Counted from the first letter of the stretch, positions 44,935-54,019 are shown. The stretch is 64,000 bases of DNA from SCBR16-9 sp964537975 (GCA_964537975.1 CAZIDP010000003.1:1-64000); one strand, 5' to 3'. Made by a program: numbers and translations. Notes: a model not told the origin generated them from the sequence alone.

Positions 44935-45690
44935 TTGGAATGTTCAATTTGTAATTCACGCAGTTCAATCGGTTATTGTCCGGATTGCCAGAAATTGTTA
45001 TGTGAAGAGTGCGGTGTCGGTTGCGCGCAGTGTGGTATTTTGCTTTGTGAAGACCACCGCATTCGTGTTGGGGAAGGTATATATTATTGCAAGCGTTGTG
45101 TGAAAAAATCTAAAGATGCTATCAGCCATGGTACACCAGTTCCAAAGCATCATCGTACGACGCCAGTTGCCATAGAACCAGTAGAGTCAAACAACCACCC
45201 TACACAAGAAAAAAACGTAGCGCCGCCGAAAGGTTTCAGCTTTGAAGATTTAATGGCAGACATGGAAGATGATGGCTTCGAGTACCAGGTCAAGGAGAAG
45301 GCATCGCCAGAACCAGAAGCTGATACTGCTGGTACGGCTAGAGATGCAGCAGCTGCAAAGCCTCGAAGAGAACCTTTGGTCAGTGATGATCCCAAAGAAT
45401 TTGTAATTCTGGCCAGTAGTGCGCCACAAAAGACCAAATTATGGGTTAAAACTTATGTAATAAGTTTCTGTGCACTGCTAGTAATATTGTTTCTTTGGCG
45501 ATTTCCAAATATCGGCTATATACAACCACACACATCATATCTGGCAATGTTTATTACACTGAATGGTGTTTTCTGGGGGGGATATGGGTTGTATCGGGAA
45601 TATTATGATAATACTAAAAAATATTATCTGAGCGGGATAGCAATCAATTTTGTACTTACATTATGGGCTTACAGCCTTATTGGCAGGTAA
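44935..45690 (+). CDS. B-box-like zinc-finger protein with two C-terminal membrane helices
   Basis: About 251 aa. The first ~57 residues carry a dense Cys/His array (CxxC, CPDCQK, CEECGVGCAQC, CEDH, CKRC) that reads as one or two cross-braced zinc fingers of the B-box type. Residues ~60-165 are charged, low complexity and probably disordered. Two or three hydrophobic segments at the end (about 178-197, 204-223, 232-248) anchor it in the membrane, with the fingers probably cytosolic. Function unknown. The frame opens at a GTG (44905); the TTG at 44935 has AAAGGAG eight bases upstream and is preferred. It heads toward the exopolysaccharide genes. Confidence 0.75.
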   Translation: MECSICNSRSSIGYCPDCQKLLCEECGVGCAQCGILLCEDHRIRVGEGIYYCKRCVKKSKDAISHGTPVPKHHRTTPVAIEPVESNNHPTQEKNVAPPKGFSFEDLMADMEDDGFEYQVKEKASPEPEADTAGTARDAAAAKPRREPLVSDDPKEFVILASSAPQKTKLWVKTYVISFCALLVILFLWRFPNIGYIQPHTSYLAMFITLNGVFWGGYGLYREYYDNTKKYYLSGIAINFVLTLWAYSLIGR

Positions 45691-45751
45691 CCAATTATTA
45701 ATATTCCAATGAACAAGCTTATCACCATTCTATGGCTAGCAGAGATTTGGG

Positions 45752-46588
45752 ATGAGGGAGTCGTGCTTGCATCTCCCAAAAAATAAACCAGGAGTTATTG
45801 ATCTAGATTCTCAAGGCCATTCTGCATCACAACCAAAAAATCTGGCTCTGGATGTTGAAAATCTACGGGTAAATCTGGGGCCGAAAAAAGTTCGACTTAT
45901 TGACCGGTGGATTCGCGAAGTTAATGGGCCGTTAAACAGCCTGATTCAGAAACACATGCCAGGAAATGCTGTGGTACTGGACTTGGGGTGCAGCAGGGGG
46001 GACCCGGATATTCCAGCATTACAAATGGCAACTCTATTTGTTGGATGTGATGTTGATTTGTCAGGGCTGATGGGTAATAATCAAACGACTAACCTTGTAA
46101 TGGCTCCCATGGAGCAACTTCCATTTTACAATGAATCCATTGACTTGCTGGTTTCAAAGTGGGTGTTTGAGCATATTCAAGCACCTGAAGCAGTATTTAA
46201 TGAATGTTTTCGTGTGCTGAAACCAGGTGGCAAGATGATTATTTTAACACCCAATAGTCATAGTTTTTTCGTCCTGTGCAGCCGTGCCATTCCATTTAAA
46301 TTCAAAAGCAAAATTAAAAAATTAATATTTCGAATACATGACGAAGATACTTTTAAGACTTGGTATCTGGCTAACTCAAAAAAACGCCTTTATTGTTTAT
46401 CACGTCAAGGTGGATTACAAAACTTGGAATGGGTTTTATTACCTGGTATGTGGACATTTTTTATTTTTTCTACACCGTTGTCTCTCGTGCTTCGCAAACT
46501 GGAACACCTGATATGTCATTTGCCGATATTACGTAACATGACGGCATATATACTAGCAGCATGGGAGAAACCAAGTGTACAGTCCTGA
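45752..46588 (+). CDS. Class I SAM-dependent methyltransferase, polysaccharide cluster
   Basis: A 278-aa protein with motif I VVLDLGCSRGD (about 71-81), FVGCDVDLSG, MAPMEQLPF and VSKWVFEHIQAPEAVFNECFRVLKPGGKMIILTPN split over ~125-165, the standard Methyltransf_11 series. The C-terminal ~110 residues are hydrophobic in parts (LVLRKLEHLICHLPIL). It probably modifies a sugar or lipid-linked intermediate of the exopolysaccharide. An in-frame TTG at 45767 has a better GGGAG and could be the true start. It overlaps the epimerase gene by 14 bases. Confidence 0.85.
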   Translation: MRESCLHLPKNKPGVIDLDSQGHSASQPKNLALDVENLRVNLGPKKVRLIDRWIREVNGPLNSLIQKHMPGNAVVLDLGCSRGDPDIPALQMATLFVGCDVDLSGLMGNNQTTNLVMAPMEQLPFYNESIDLLVSKWVFEHIQAPEAVFNECFRVLKPGGKMIILTPNSHSFFVLCSRAIPFKFKSKIKKLIFRIHDEDTFKTWYLANSKKRLYCLSRQGGLQNLEWVLLPGMWTFFIFSTPLSLVLRKLEHLICHLPILRNMTAYILAAWEKPSVQS

Positions 46589-47627
46589 CAACGTAACAGA
46601 TAAAGTTTTAGTTACGGGTGCTGGTGGTTTTATAGGCAGTCATATAGTTCAACGCTTGCTGCAAGATGGGGTACGCGTGCGAGCGTTGGTGCATGGAGAT
46701 GCTTATAAGCACGCAGGGCATCTATCCAGATATTTGCCAAAACTCTCAGACGGTGAAGGAGTAGTTACCCAAAATCCCTCACCGAATTGGGACTTTAAAG
46801 GGCATCTTGAAATTACTGGGGGAGATTTATGCGATGCTGGGTTTGTACGAAAAGCGGTTAGTGGAGCCAATGCAATCGTCCATACTGGGGCCGTTACCAG
46901 TGTGGCCTATGCATTTGCACATCCAATAGAAACTGTTCAGAGCAATGTCATCGGTACTACAAACATATGCAATACTGCACTTGAATGCAATGTTAAGCGC
47001 ATGATTCATACTTCAACTGCCGGGGTATATGCAACACAAAATTCTGACATCCCAATCTCTGAAACGTCGTCATCAGGTGGCTGGAATCCATATAGTGCCA
47101 GCAAACTTGCTGCCGATCATATCGTTCAAAGTTATTATTGTTCCTATGATTTGCCAGTTGTCACCTTGCGTCTGTTTAACACCTATGGCCCACGCATGGG
47201 ACGGTATTTGATTATGCCAACGATCATTGAACAACTGCATCATAGCAATGAATTACATTTGGGGGATTTAAGTCCACACAGGACGTTTGTCTATGTTGAC
47301 GACGTGGTAGAGGGATTTATGCTCGCTCTTGCTGCTCATGACAAAAAAGTACTTGGAGAAATTGTACACCTGAGTGGTCAAGAATCTATTTCTATGCGCA
47401 ATCTTGTAGATTGCATCGCAGACATCATGCAAAAAGAGTATGCACTGATTTGTGATGACGCTCGATTACGCCCTCAAAAAACTGAAATTAATCAGATAAA
47501 TGTTGACATTTCTAAAGCTAGCGATGTATTGGGTTGGTCGCCAATAATCTCGCTGGAAACCGGCCTCACGCATACTATAACTTGGTTTATTAATGAGTTG
47601 ACAAAACACCATGATCGGAATACCTGA
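46575..47627 (+). CDS. NAD-dependent sugar epimerase/dehydratase
   Basis: A 350-aa extended short-chain dehydrogenase. NAD site VLVTGAGGFIGSH (11-23), conserved SVAYAFAHP and NVIGTTNICN, catalytic Ser/Thr in MIHTSTAGVY and the YSASK pair (Tyr about 172), then RLFNTYGPRM and HRTFVYVDDVVEGF. This is the UDP-glucose 4-epimerase / nucleotide-sugar dehydratase family; the exact sugar is not defined. It starts at a GTG inside the methyltransferase gene. It supplies an activated sugar for the surface polysaccharide handled by the genes downstream. Confidence 0.9.
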   Translation: MYSPDNVTDKVLVTGAGGFIGSHIVQRLLQDGVRVRALVHGDAYKHAGHLSRYLPKLSDGEGVVTQNPSPNWDFKGHLEITGGDLCDAGFVRKAVSGANAIVHTGAVTSVAYAFAHPIETVQSNVIGTTNICNTALECNVKRMIHTSTAGVYATQNSDIPISETSSSGGWNPYSASKLAADHIVQSYYCSYDLPVVTLRLFNTYGPRMGRYLIMPTIIEQLHHSNELHLGDLSPHRTFVYVDDVVEGFMLALAAHDKKVLGEIVHLSGQESISMRNLVDCIADIMQKEYALICDDARLRPQKTEINQINVDISKASDVLGWSPIISLETGLTHTITWFINELTKHHDRNT

Positions 47628-47657
47628 TATTTTTATGATATAGCACTATATGTTGTG

Positions 47658-47686
47658 TTGATTGTTCATCTAAAATGCGGTATGAT
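47658..47686 (+). promoter_or_regulatory. Sigma70-type promoter before the exopolysaccharide export genes
   Basis: TTGATT (47658-47663) and TATGAT (47681-47686) are 17 bases apart. A strong AAGGAG ribosome binding site follows at 47696-47701, ahead of a short overlapping reading frame and of the secreted unknown protein. Confidence 0.6.
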
Positions 47687-47707
47687 GTATACAAGAAGGA
47701 GTGAAAG

Positions 47708-47866
47708 GTGTCGTCATTCATTAGTGAGTTGCACGGCCTTTTGGACTCGATTTATAGGGGATGTCAATGCAACGTAAAGTGCGGAATAATTCAGTTTGCC
47801 ACAACCAGACGGTATTCCGGTTACCTGTATATCGAACTGTCTGCTTCCTTTTTGCGTTACTGTTAA
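47708..47866 (+). CDS. Possible 52-aa leader peptide overlapping the next gene
   Basis: A GTG at 47708 has AAGGAG six bases upstream, the best ribosome binding site in this gap, and opens 52 codons that run out of frame into the following gene. The product (MSSFISELHGLLDSIYRGC...) has no family I know, three Cys in its middle and no membrane helix. It could be a leader peptide coupling translation to the next gene, or a chance frame that shares a real ribosome binding site. Confidence 0.25.
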   Translation: MSSFISELHGLLDSIYRGCQCNVKCGIIQFATTRRYSGYLYIELSASFLRYC

Positions 47867-48867
47867 TGCATCTATCTGCCAGTTCTCTTGAGCCAAGATT
47901 TCATGGATTCCCCCTGGATTCACAATTCAGGTTACAGCTGGAAGAATATGCGGGAAATGTAACTATTCGTGTGATCAAGAAAGAGCGGTTGCCAGGTGGC
48001 CCTGAAATCTATACAGACCCTGATACCGATGAGATCATAGAGGGAATTCGCTTTGAAGCGCATCGGGATTTATTTTCGATGCAAGTTGAAGTCTTGGAAA
48101 CTGCTCCGCCCAACTATTTAAGAAATCCCGGGCTGCGTTACGAAATAACATTGAATGGATTGGCTGTGGCACCGGATTTTAATAAAAAATTCCAGGCTAC
48201 GGCTGCGAATGTTTTGGATCGCATTCAAGGTGAAATGGCGCATGTTGCCACGTATGCTGTGGGAATAGACCAGGATGCGATATATTACGGAACACAAGTA
48301 GCATTAGCAATACTAAATGAATCAGGATATTTGCCTACCTACATTCAGGAAACCGTTAAAAGAAGTCAAGTGGGGCAACATGCTATTCAGGGGGAATTTT
48401 TACTACGAGGGGAACAGCCGCGGGTTGTTCGAAGACCGTCATTTCCTGATGACAGAGGAATTTCACGCGATACTGCGACTGATGCATCACGTGCGGGAAA
48501 TCTTGCTCAAAATTATAAAATGCAGCTTCAATCAGGAGAAGAAAGGCGTTATACTGGTCGCTCAGATCATTATACCCGCACGTATAGACACAATCGTGAC
48601 ATCATTTTACCGGATTGGAGTGACAAAAAAGTTTATGATACGCAACGGTGGTTTACTACAGAGCCAGTCAACAATCATGTCCAGCCAGTTTCGCCCGGTG
48701 TAAATATACACGCTACACCTATTGAAATTTCAGAGGTGGAAAAACTTGAGATACTGGTTGGTCCCATTCGTTCACCTCTGGAACAAAGAGGTTTGCAAGG
48801 CAGTAAGTTGGAAGAACATGCTGAAACACGTTTTACGCCGACAACCCCATCAGGTAGCAGGCCGTAA
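47767..48867 (+). CDS. Unknown secreted protein of the exopolysaccharide cluster
   Basis: About 366 aa, not recognised. An N-terminal signal or anchor is seen (VCFLFALLLMHLSASSLEP). Residues ~55-190 look like a folded alpha/beta domain (RFHGFPLDSQFRLQLEEY, VTIRVIKKERL, YTDPDTDEIIEGIRFEA, EMAHVATYAVGIDQDAIYYG). The last ~150 residues are Arg/Asp/Pro-rich and probably disordered, with repeated DTA/HYTRTYRHNRD stretches. The ATG at 47767 has GGGG six bases upstream; an ATG two codons earlier is also possible. Sitting directly before the export-protein gene, it is probably periplasmic and linked to polysaccharide assembly. Confidence 0.7.
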   Translation: MQRKVRNNSVCHNQTVFRLPVYRTVCFLFALLLMHLSASSLEPRFHGFPLDSQFRLQLEEYAGNVTIRVIKKERLPGGPEIYTDPDTDEIIEGIRFEAHRDLFSMQVEVLETAPPNYLRNPGLRYEITLNGLAVAPDFNKKFQATAANVLDRIQGEMAHVATYAVGIDQDAIYYGTQVALAILNESGYLPTYIQETVKRSQVGQHAIQGEFLLRGEQPRVVRRPSFPDDRGISRDTATDASRAGNLAQNYKMQLQSGEERRYTGRSDHYTRTYRHNRDIILPDWSDKKVYDTQRWFTTEPVNNHVQPVSPGVNIHATPIEISEVEKLEILVGPIRSPLEQRGLQGSKLEEHAETRFTPTTPSGSRP

Positions 48868-48906
48868 TGAATTGGGCAAGACAAAGGAATCCGAAAGTAT
48901 ATTGCA

Positions 48907-50331
48907 ATGAAAATTATTAATAAAAATAAATGGAATTGTATGATAATTCACTTGCCAATTGAAAAATCGTTTATTATGATTCTGCTGCTGGCTTTTTTCT
49001 GTATTCCATTTACATTCTTGGGTTGTGCAACAACAGGTACCGCAGGTGATGGCATTGTAATGATAACTGAAACTGGAGACTATTGCCGGGTTACACCAGA
49101 AGAAATTGAAATATTAAGTGGGATCGACCAACCATACTATCTACAGGTTGGTGACGTTATCCACGCTGATTTTCGTGTACAGTCTCTTCGACAAAACAGG
49201 GTTCCCTGGGATTATAAAATTGAAACCGGTGACAGTATGGAGGTGCGCTTTTTACCAAGTGCCATTGAGCCCGGTGAATATCGCTTGCAGACCGGGGATG
49301 TCATTGGTATTTATTTTCTGGATAATTGGCAATTGAATGTAACGCGTACGGTTCGCCCTGATGGAATGGTCAGTGCCCCAGAAATCGGTGATATCAATGC
49401 GCGAGGTCTTACTGCTTTGCAACTCCGGGACACGCTCCGGGCTGCCTATGTCCGTACGGGTATAATTCAGGGTGAACCACGAATCACGGTAAACGTCGAT
49501 TTTGTTAATTTGGACCGCTACAGTGATATGAGCCGTGACGTTGTGGTACGTCCTGATGGTGCTATCAGTCTGCCTGGTCTGGATAATGATGTCCGCATCG
49601 CCGGATTGACGGTCACGGATGCCGCAGAAAAAATTAAATTAAGTAGTTTGCAATACTTGAACAATACACCACAAGTTGCTTTGGTCGTTTTTCCCGCGGT
49701 AGACACCAACATATTGAGTGATATGAGTGGTTCCATGCAGATTCGACCGGATGGCCGTATAACCATACCTCGTTTAGGCGAGTTTCAGGCAGCAGGATAC
49801 AGTCTGGACGAATTACGTGAAACACTTCTATTTATGTGTGGAGAATTGTTGCATAATCCTGTTGAATTAACTGTTGATTTGCTGCGTGCAACCGGTGGCA
49901 GAATATATGTTGGGGGAGAAGTGAACATGCCTGGGGTTTATCCACTGGAAGGGTCACCTACAGCATTACAAGCTGTTATCAGTGCCAATGGATTCATGGA
50001 TACATCGCGCTTGAATAATGTAATTGTTATGCGCCGTAACCCCAATGGTTCACCCTATATTTTTAACACCAACCTGCGGGTTGTTCTATCGCACGGTCAA
50101 ACAGAAAATGATATTCATCTGCGCCCATTTGATGTTGTGTATGTTCCCAAGAAAACAATATCAAAAATGAATTTATTTGTAGACCAATACATCAATAATT
50201 TGGTACCGTTTGATAACACCCTTGGGGTATCGGCCCAATATTATATCAATGAACAGCGTGTTAGAACGCGCGGTACCAGCGTTAACTTTAATACAGGAAT
50301 TACCGGTATGGCTGATGTTTTAAACCCATAA
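48907..50331 (+). CDS. Polysaccharide export lipoprotein (Wza-like) with three tandem export repeats
   Basis: A 474-aa protein with a lipoprotein signal (hydrophobic ~23-38, FLGC, Cys40). Instead of the single polysaccharide-export domain of Wza it shows three copies of a (V/I)RPDGxxSxP...G unit at residues ~147, ~212 and ~277, about 65 residues apart, preceded by LQVGDVI and two related TGD segments. One SLBB domain follows (IYVGGEVNMPGVYPLEG, about 336-352). It should form or cap the outer-membrane export channel for the exopolysaccharide. No strong Shine-Dalgarno precedes the ATG. Confidence 0.87.
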   Translation: MKIINKNKWNCMIIHLPIEKSFIMILLLAFFCIPFTFLGCATTGTAGDGIVMITETGDYCRVTPEEIEILSGIDQPYYLQVGDVIHADFRVQSLRQNRVPWDYKIETGDSMEVRFLPSAIEPGEYRLQTGDVIGIYFLDNWQLNVTRTVRPDGMVSAPEIGDINARGLTALQLRDTLRAAYVRTGIIQGEPRITVNVDFVNLDRYSDMSRDVVVRPDGAISLPGLDNDVRIAGLTVTDAAEKIKLSSLQYLNNTPQVALVVFPAVDTNILSDMSGSMQIRPDGRITIPRLGEFQAAGYSLDELRETLLFMCGELLHNPVELTVDLLRATGGRIYVGGEVNMPGVYPLEGSPTALQAVISANGFMDTSRLNNVIVMRRNPNGSPYIFNTNLRVVLSHGQTENDIHLRPFDVVYVPKKTISKMNLFVDQYINNLVPFDNTLGVSAQYYINEQRVRTRGTSVNFNTGITGMADVLNP

Positions 50332-50417
50332 ATTTTAGTTATATAACGAGATTGGGTAACCAGACATTTATATCTGATATTTATATTTGTGCAAATACAG
50401 CAACACAGGAAATAGTG

Positions 50418-52421
50418 ATGAATCCCCAGCGACAGTTTTTTCTACGTGATATTCTAATGGTTTTGTTCAAATATAAACTGCTCATTATTCTTTTTCCTAT
50501 GCTGGTTTTTTTATTGGTGTTTATTGGAAATTATATTTGGCCTCCCACCTTTGAATCGGAATCCAAGGTTCGTATTATTCGTGGTCGTGAAATGTCACAA
50601 ACAGACCCAACTGTAATCCAGACGGCGCAAAGTATGACTATGATTTCCATGGGGATGGAAGATATGCGTTCCGAGATTGAGCTTATCCATAGTCGAGACC
50701 TTCTTAGGAATATTGTCGAGTCATTAAACTTGCATGAGAATCCTCGTTTTCCTCATGGGGACAGTTCTTTTCAGAAACCATTCCGGATTACACGCAGTGC
50801 CTTGAACCAGTTGTTGTATAGCTTGAAAATTGTTTCGCCGCCGAGTGGTATTGAGCGTGCTATGGATGATCTCGAAAAGGCGATCCTGGCAGAACCGGTC
50901 CGCGATTCCTGGGTAATCCATATTGGTGTACGCCTCGGAGACCGCGATCTTGCGCAAGATGTGTTATCAAAATTATTGGATGAATACAAGCGGTTACACA
51001 TTGAAGTGTTTTCCAGTCCCGAAAGCGCAAAATTCTTTCAGGAACAGAAAGAGCGTGTGTCACTGGAGCTTCGCGAGGCTCAAAACGAACGTGAAGTTTT
51101 CCGAAAACAGCATAATGTTTCCATACTAGACAATGAAAAGAGCTTGCTGCTGGAAGAGTATACCAATGGTGCCAGATTGCTATTGCAATTAGAGGAGAGT
51201 AGTGCGCTTCTGGACAGTGGTGCTGTTGATTCCGAAATTATTTCAGATTTGTCTATGCGCACAGATTCTTTGGTAGTGCGCGAAATGCAATTGCGTCTGT
51301 TGGAGTTACTACTTGAACAAAGCCGGTTGGTTCGAACTATGGGGCAGCGTCATCCCCAAGTGCAAAGTATCAATGAGCAAGTTCAAACAGCACAAAACAG
51401 ATTGAAATCTGCCATTGAATCTACCCGTGAAAATACCCGAAAGCGGCAAGATATACTAGAAAACCGACTTATTGTATTGAATGACATCATGGAGCAACTA
51501 GAACGTATTGATCAAGAAGTATCTATTCTGTCTGAACTTTATGAGTTTTATGCTCAGAAACTGGAAGAATCCATTGTGGCTGACAGAATGGCCGAGCATC
51601 AAGTTTCCAGCGTTAAAATTGCATCCAATCCGACATTACCATTGAATCCAGTGCGTCCAAATAAACTCTTGAATTTGGCATTGGCGCTGGTGGGAGGCGT
51701 CATCGGTGCCCTTACCCTGGCATTCTTTCTGGATTATCTTGATCATGGCTTAAAAACACCTGAAGATGTGGAGCATTACTTAAAAGTACCTTTGCTTGCC
51801 AGTTTTTTTAACACACGCAATAATATCTTGAATCCAGGAGAAGTTGAGCGACTCGCTATGATCTTGGATGCCGATCATAAACAAGGTTCGGCACATTGGA
51901 TTGAAGTAACCAGTGCGGTGAATGGAGAAAATGCATCGCTGGTTGCAAAAGCATTGGCAGAGTGCTTCGCCCACAATACCTCACAAAAAGTGTTGTTGTT
52001 AGATTTTGACAGTAAAACTACACAAAATACTACGGGTGTGATCGATTTACTAACGGGAAAAATACTCATAGATGCGTTTATAAACGAAGCGTCAAATATT
52101 ACAAATATTGCTAAAGGGAGCGACACAGAAGAGACATCTTCTTATCTGTGGCGCTCCGAAGCTATGAAAAACCTGGCAGCCGAATTGAGAACCAAGTTTG
52201 ACTATATTATTTTACTGGTGCCTCCTGTGCTTAGCAGTCATGATGCTCCACAACTGGCCGTGCATGTCGATGATGTCCTGATTGTTATCAAAGCAGATGC
52301 AACCCGTCGGGAAGTTGTTCAACGAGCTTTAGACTATTTCGGTGAACACAGCAACCGGATCAGCACCGTGTTAACAGAACGCAACCAGACCATACCACAA
52401 GCGGTTTACCGGCATATTTAG
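50418..52421 (+). CDS. Wzz/GumC-type chain-length protein with a degenerate kinase domain
   Basis: About 667 aa. An N-terminal Wzz domain with a membrane helix (residues ~19-41), a long periplasmic coiled coil (~190-400) with many Glu/Arg heptads, a PxxP second helix region (LPLNPVRPNKLLNLALALVGGVIGAL, split over ~412-440), and a C-terminal BY-kinase-like domain. That domain keeps the Walker A'-like VLLLDFDSK (~525) and a Walker B-like YIILLVPP, but the P-loop reads TSAVNGENASLVAK and has lost the catalytic Lys; there is no terminal Tyr cluster. The ATG at 50418 has AGGAA and gives the usual N-terminus. It probably regulates chain length without phosphorylation. Confidence 0.87.
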   Translation: MNPQRQFFLRDILMVLFKYKLLIILFPMLVFLLVFIGNYIWPPTFESESKVRIIRGREMSQTDPTVIQTAQSMTMISMGMEDMRSEIELIHSRDLLRNIVESLNLHENPRFPHGDSSFQKPFRITRSALNQLLYSLKIVSPPSGIERAMDDLEKAILAEPVRDSWVIHIGVRLGDRDLAQDVLSKLLDEYKRLHIEVFSSPESAKFFQEQKERVSLELREAQNEREVFRKQHNVSILDNEKSLLLEEYTNGARLLLQLEESSALLDSGAVDSEIISDLSMRTDSLVVREMQLRLLELLLEQSRLVRTMGQRHPQVQSINEQVQTAQNRLKSAIESTRENTRKRQDILENRLIVLNDIMEQLERIDQEVSILSELYEFYAQKLEESIVADRMAEHQVSSVKIASNPTLPLNPVRPNKLLNLALALVGGVIGALTLAFFLDYLDHGLKTPEDVEHYLKVPLLASFFNTRNNILNPGEVERLAMILDADHKQGSAHWIEVTSAVNGENASLVAKALAECFAHNTSQKVLLLDFDSKTTQNTTGVIDLLTGKILIDAFINEASNITNIAKGSDTEETSSYLWRSEAMKNLAAELRTKFDYIILLVPPVLSSHDAPQLAVHVDDVLIVIKADATRREVVQRALDYFGEHSNRISTVLTERNQTIPQAVYRHI

Positions 52422-52440
52422 TAGTAGCTACTGAAACAAT

Positions 52441-53949
52441 TTAGTGCTGAAGCAGGGCCAGGTCGAGTTCGGGGTATACTGGAAAGCGATCAAGTAAAGA
52501 ATGCACTCTGGTTTGGGCTTCTGCTTTCACTTTGCTGTCCAGCACGTGCAGTCGCTTGCTCGGAGTGCCGGCGTTGGGTCCCTTTTCAAGAATTTGTGCA
52601 CTGGTATTTTTCAGTACTAATGAGATGATGGCAGCAATTTCTTGCATCTCATCAACACCCATTCCAAGTGTAGTTACTGCAGGTGTACCAATACGTAAAC
52701 CGCTGGTGATCAGGGGACCGTTGGGGTCAAAAGGCAATGAATTGTTGTTTAAAGTAATACCGCACTCACGCAGCGCATTTGCAGCCTGCTTGCCCGTGAT
52801 TCCAGCACTTTTGACTGCGTCGATCAGCATCAGGTGATTGTCCGTACCACCTGTAACCACGCTGAGTCCTTCTGACATACATGCCTGGGCTAACGCACGG
52901 GCATTCTCGACAATTTTTTGGGAGTATTCTTTGAACGCGGGCTCGTTAGCCTCTGTGAATGCTACTGCCTTGGCAGCCATGACATGTGGCAAGGGACCAC
53001 CGATTACCAATGGGCATCCCTTATCTACATATTCAGCGAATTCTTTTTTACAAAGCACAATACCTCCACGAGGCCCACGTAATGTTTTATGTGTGGTTGA
53101 GGTAACCACATGGGCGTGGGGAATAGGATTGAAATCCCCTTCAAAAACGCCTCCAGCTACAAGACCCGAGAAATGTGCCATATCAACCATAAATACTGCA
53201 CCGATTTTGTCGGCGATCTCGCGCATTCGTGCAAAATTGATAGCACGTGGATATGCGCTGTATCCTGCCAGTAATATCAATGGCTGGATTTCAATGGCTT
53301 GTTTTTCTATCGCATCATAATCCAATAATCCTGTTTCTTTGCTGACAGCGTAACTGTACGCATCAAACATCTTGGCCGACAGATTTCGACGATATCCGTG
53401 GGTAAGGTGTCCTCCGGAGTAGTAGTCCATACCAAGTAACTTCTGACCATTGAGAGCGGTACGTACTTTTTCCCAGTCAGCCTGTGAGAGTTTGGAGGGG
53501 TCTTTAATACCAATCACTTCGAGCTGCGGAACTTCAACTTTTGCTGTTAATATGGCCCAGAAAGCAACCAGATTGGCGTCCGCACCACTATGCGGTTGAA
53601 CATAAGCATGTTCTGCCTGAAAGAGTTGCTTTGCTTGCTCACATGCCTCTGTTTCAATTGCGTCTACATTGTCACAACCTTCATAAAAACGTTGCCCGGG
53701 AAACCCTTCTGCATATTTGTCTGTCAATAAATTTCCCATGGCAAGTTGCGTCGCCAGCGAGCAATAATTTTCACTGGCAATAAGTTTCAAATAACTACGC
53801 TGGTCTGCCAACTCCTGTACAATGGATTGGGCGATGGCAGGATTCACCCTGGCAACTTGGCATAAACTTGCCAAATAAGCCAATAAACCCGTATTTACGT
53901 TTTCTGGAGATGTTTTTTTCAGATAATCAACAAGGCTTTGTTGTATCAC
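52441..53949 (-). CDS. glyA: Serine hydroxymethyltransferase, long chlamydial type
   Basis: PLP enzyme converting serine and tetrahydrofolate to glycine and methylene-tetrahydrofolate. The 502-aa length exceeds the common ~415-420; there is an N-terminal extension and an insertion (about residues 135-175) before GGHLTHG. Layout and wording (AYLASL, QSIVQELxxQR, MGNLLTDKYAEG, VQPHSGADANL, LIAGYSxY, VDMAHFSGLVAGGVF, THKTLRGPRGG with the PLP Lys near 286) closely follow the Chlamydia GlyA as I remember it. GTG start with AAGGA eight bases upstream. It stands alone, divergent from the Nudix gene. Confidence 0.95.
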   Translation of the reverse strand: MIQQSLVDYLKKTSPENVNTGLLAYLASLCQVARVNPAIAQSIVQELADQRSYLKLIASENYCSLATQLAMGNLLTDKYAEGFPGQRFYEGCDNVDAIETEACEQAKQLFQAEHAYVQPHSGADANLVAFWAILTAKVEVPQLEVIGIKDPSKLSQADWEKVRTALNGQKLLGMDYYSGGHLTHGYRRNLSAKMFDAYSYAVSKETGLLDYDAIEKQAIEIQPLILLAGYSAYPRAINFARMREIADKIGAVFMVDMAHFSGLVAGGVFEGDFNPIPHAHVVTSTTHKTLRGPRGGIVLCKKEFAEYVDKGCPLVIGGPLPHVMAAKAVAFTEANEPAFKEYSQKIVENARALAQACMSEGLSVVTGGTDNHLMLIDAVKSAGITGKQAANALRECGITLNNNSLPFDPNGPLITSGLRIGTPAVTTLGMGVDEMQEIAAIISLVLKNTSAQILEKGPNAGTPSKRLHVLDSKVKAEAQTRVHSLLDRFPVYPELDLALLQH

Positions 53950-54019
53950 GTGCGACTTCCTTTTCTTGCAATGTTAATGGTGGAATAGTCCGCATATAAT
54001 ACCTCTTTGGTGGCCTTTA

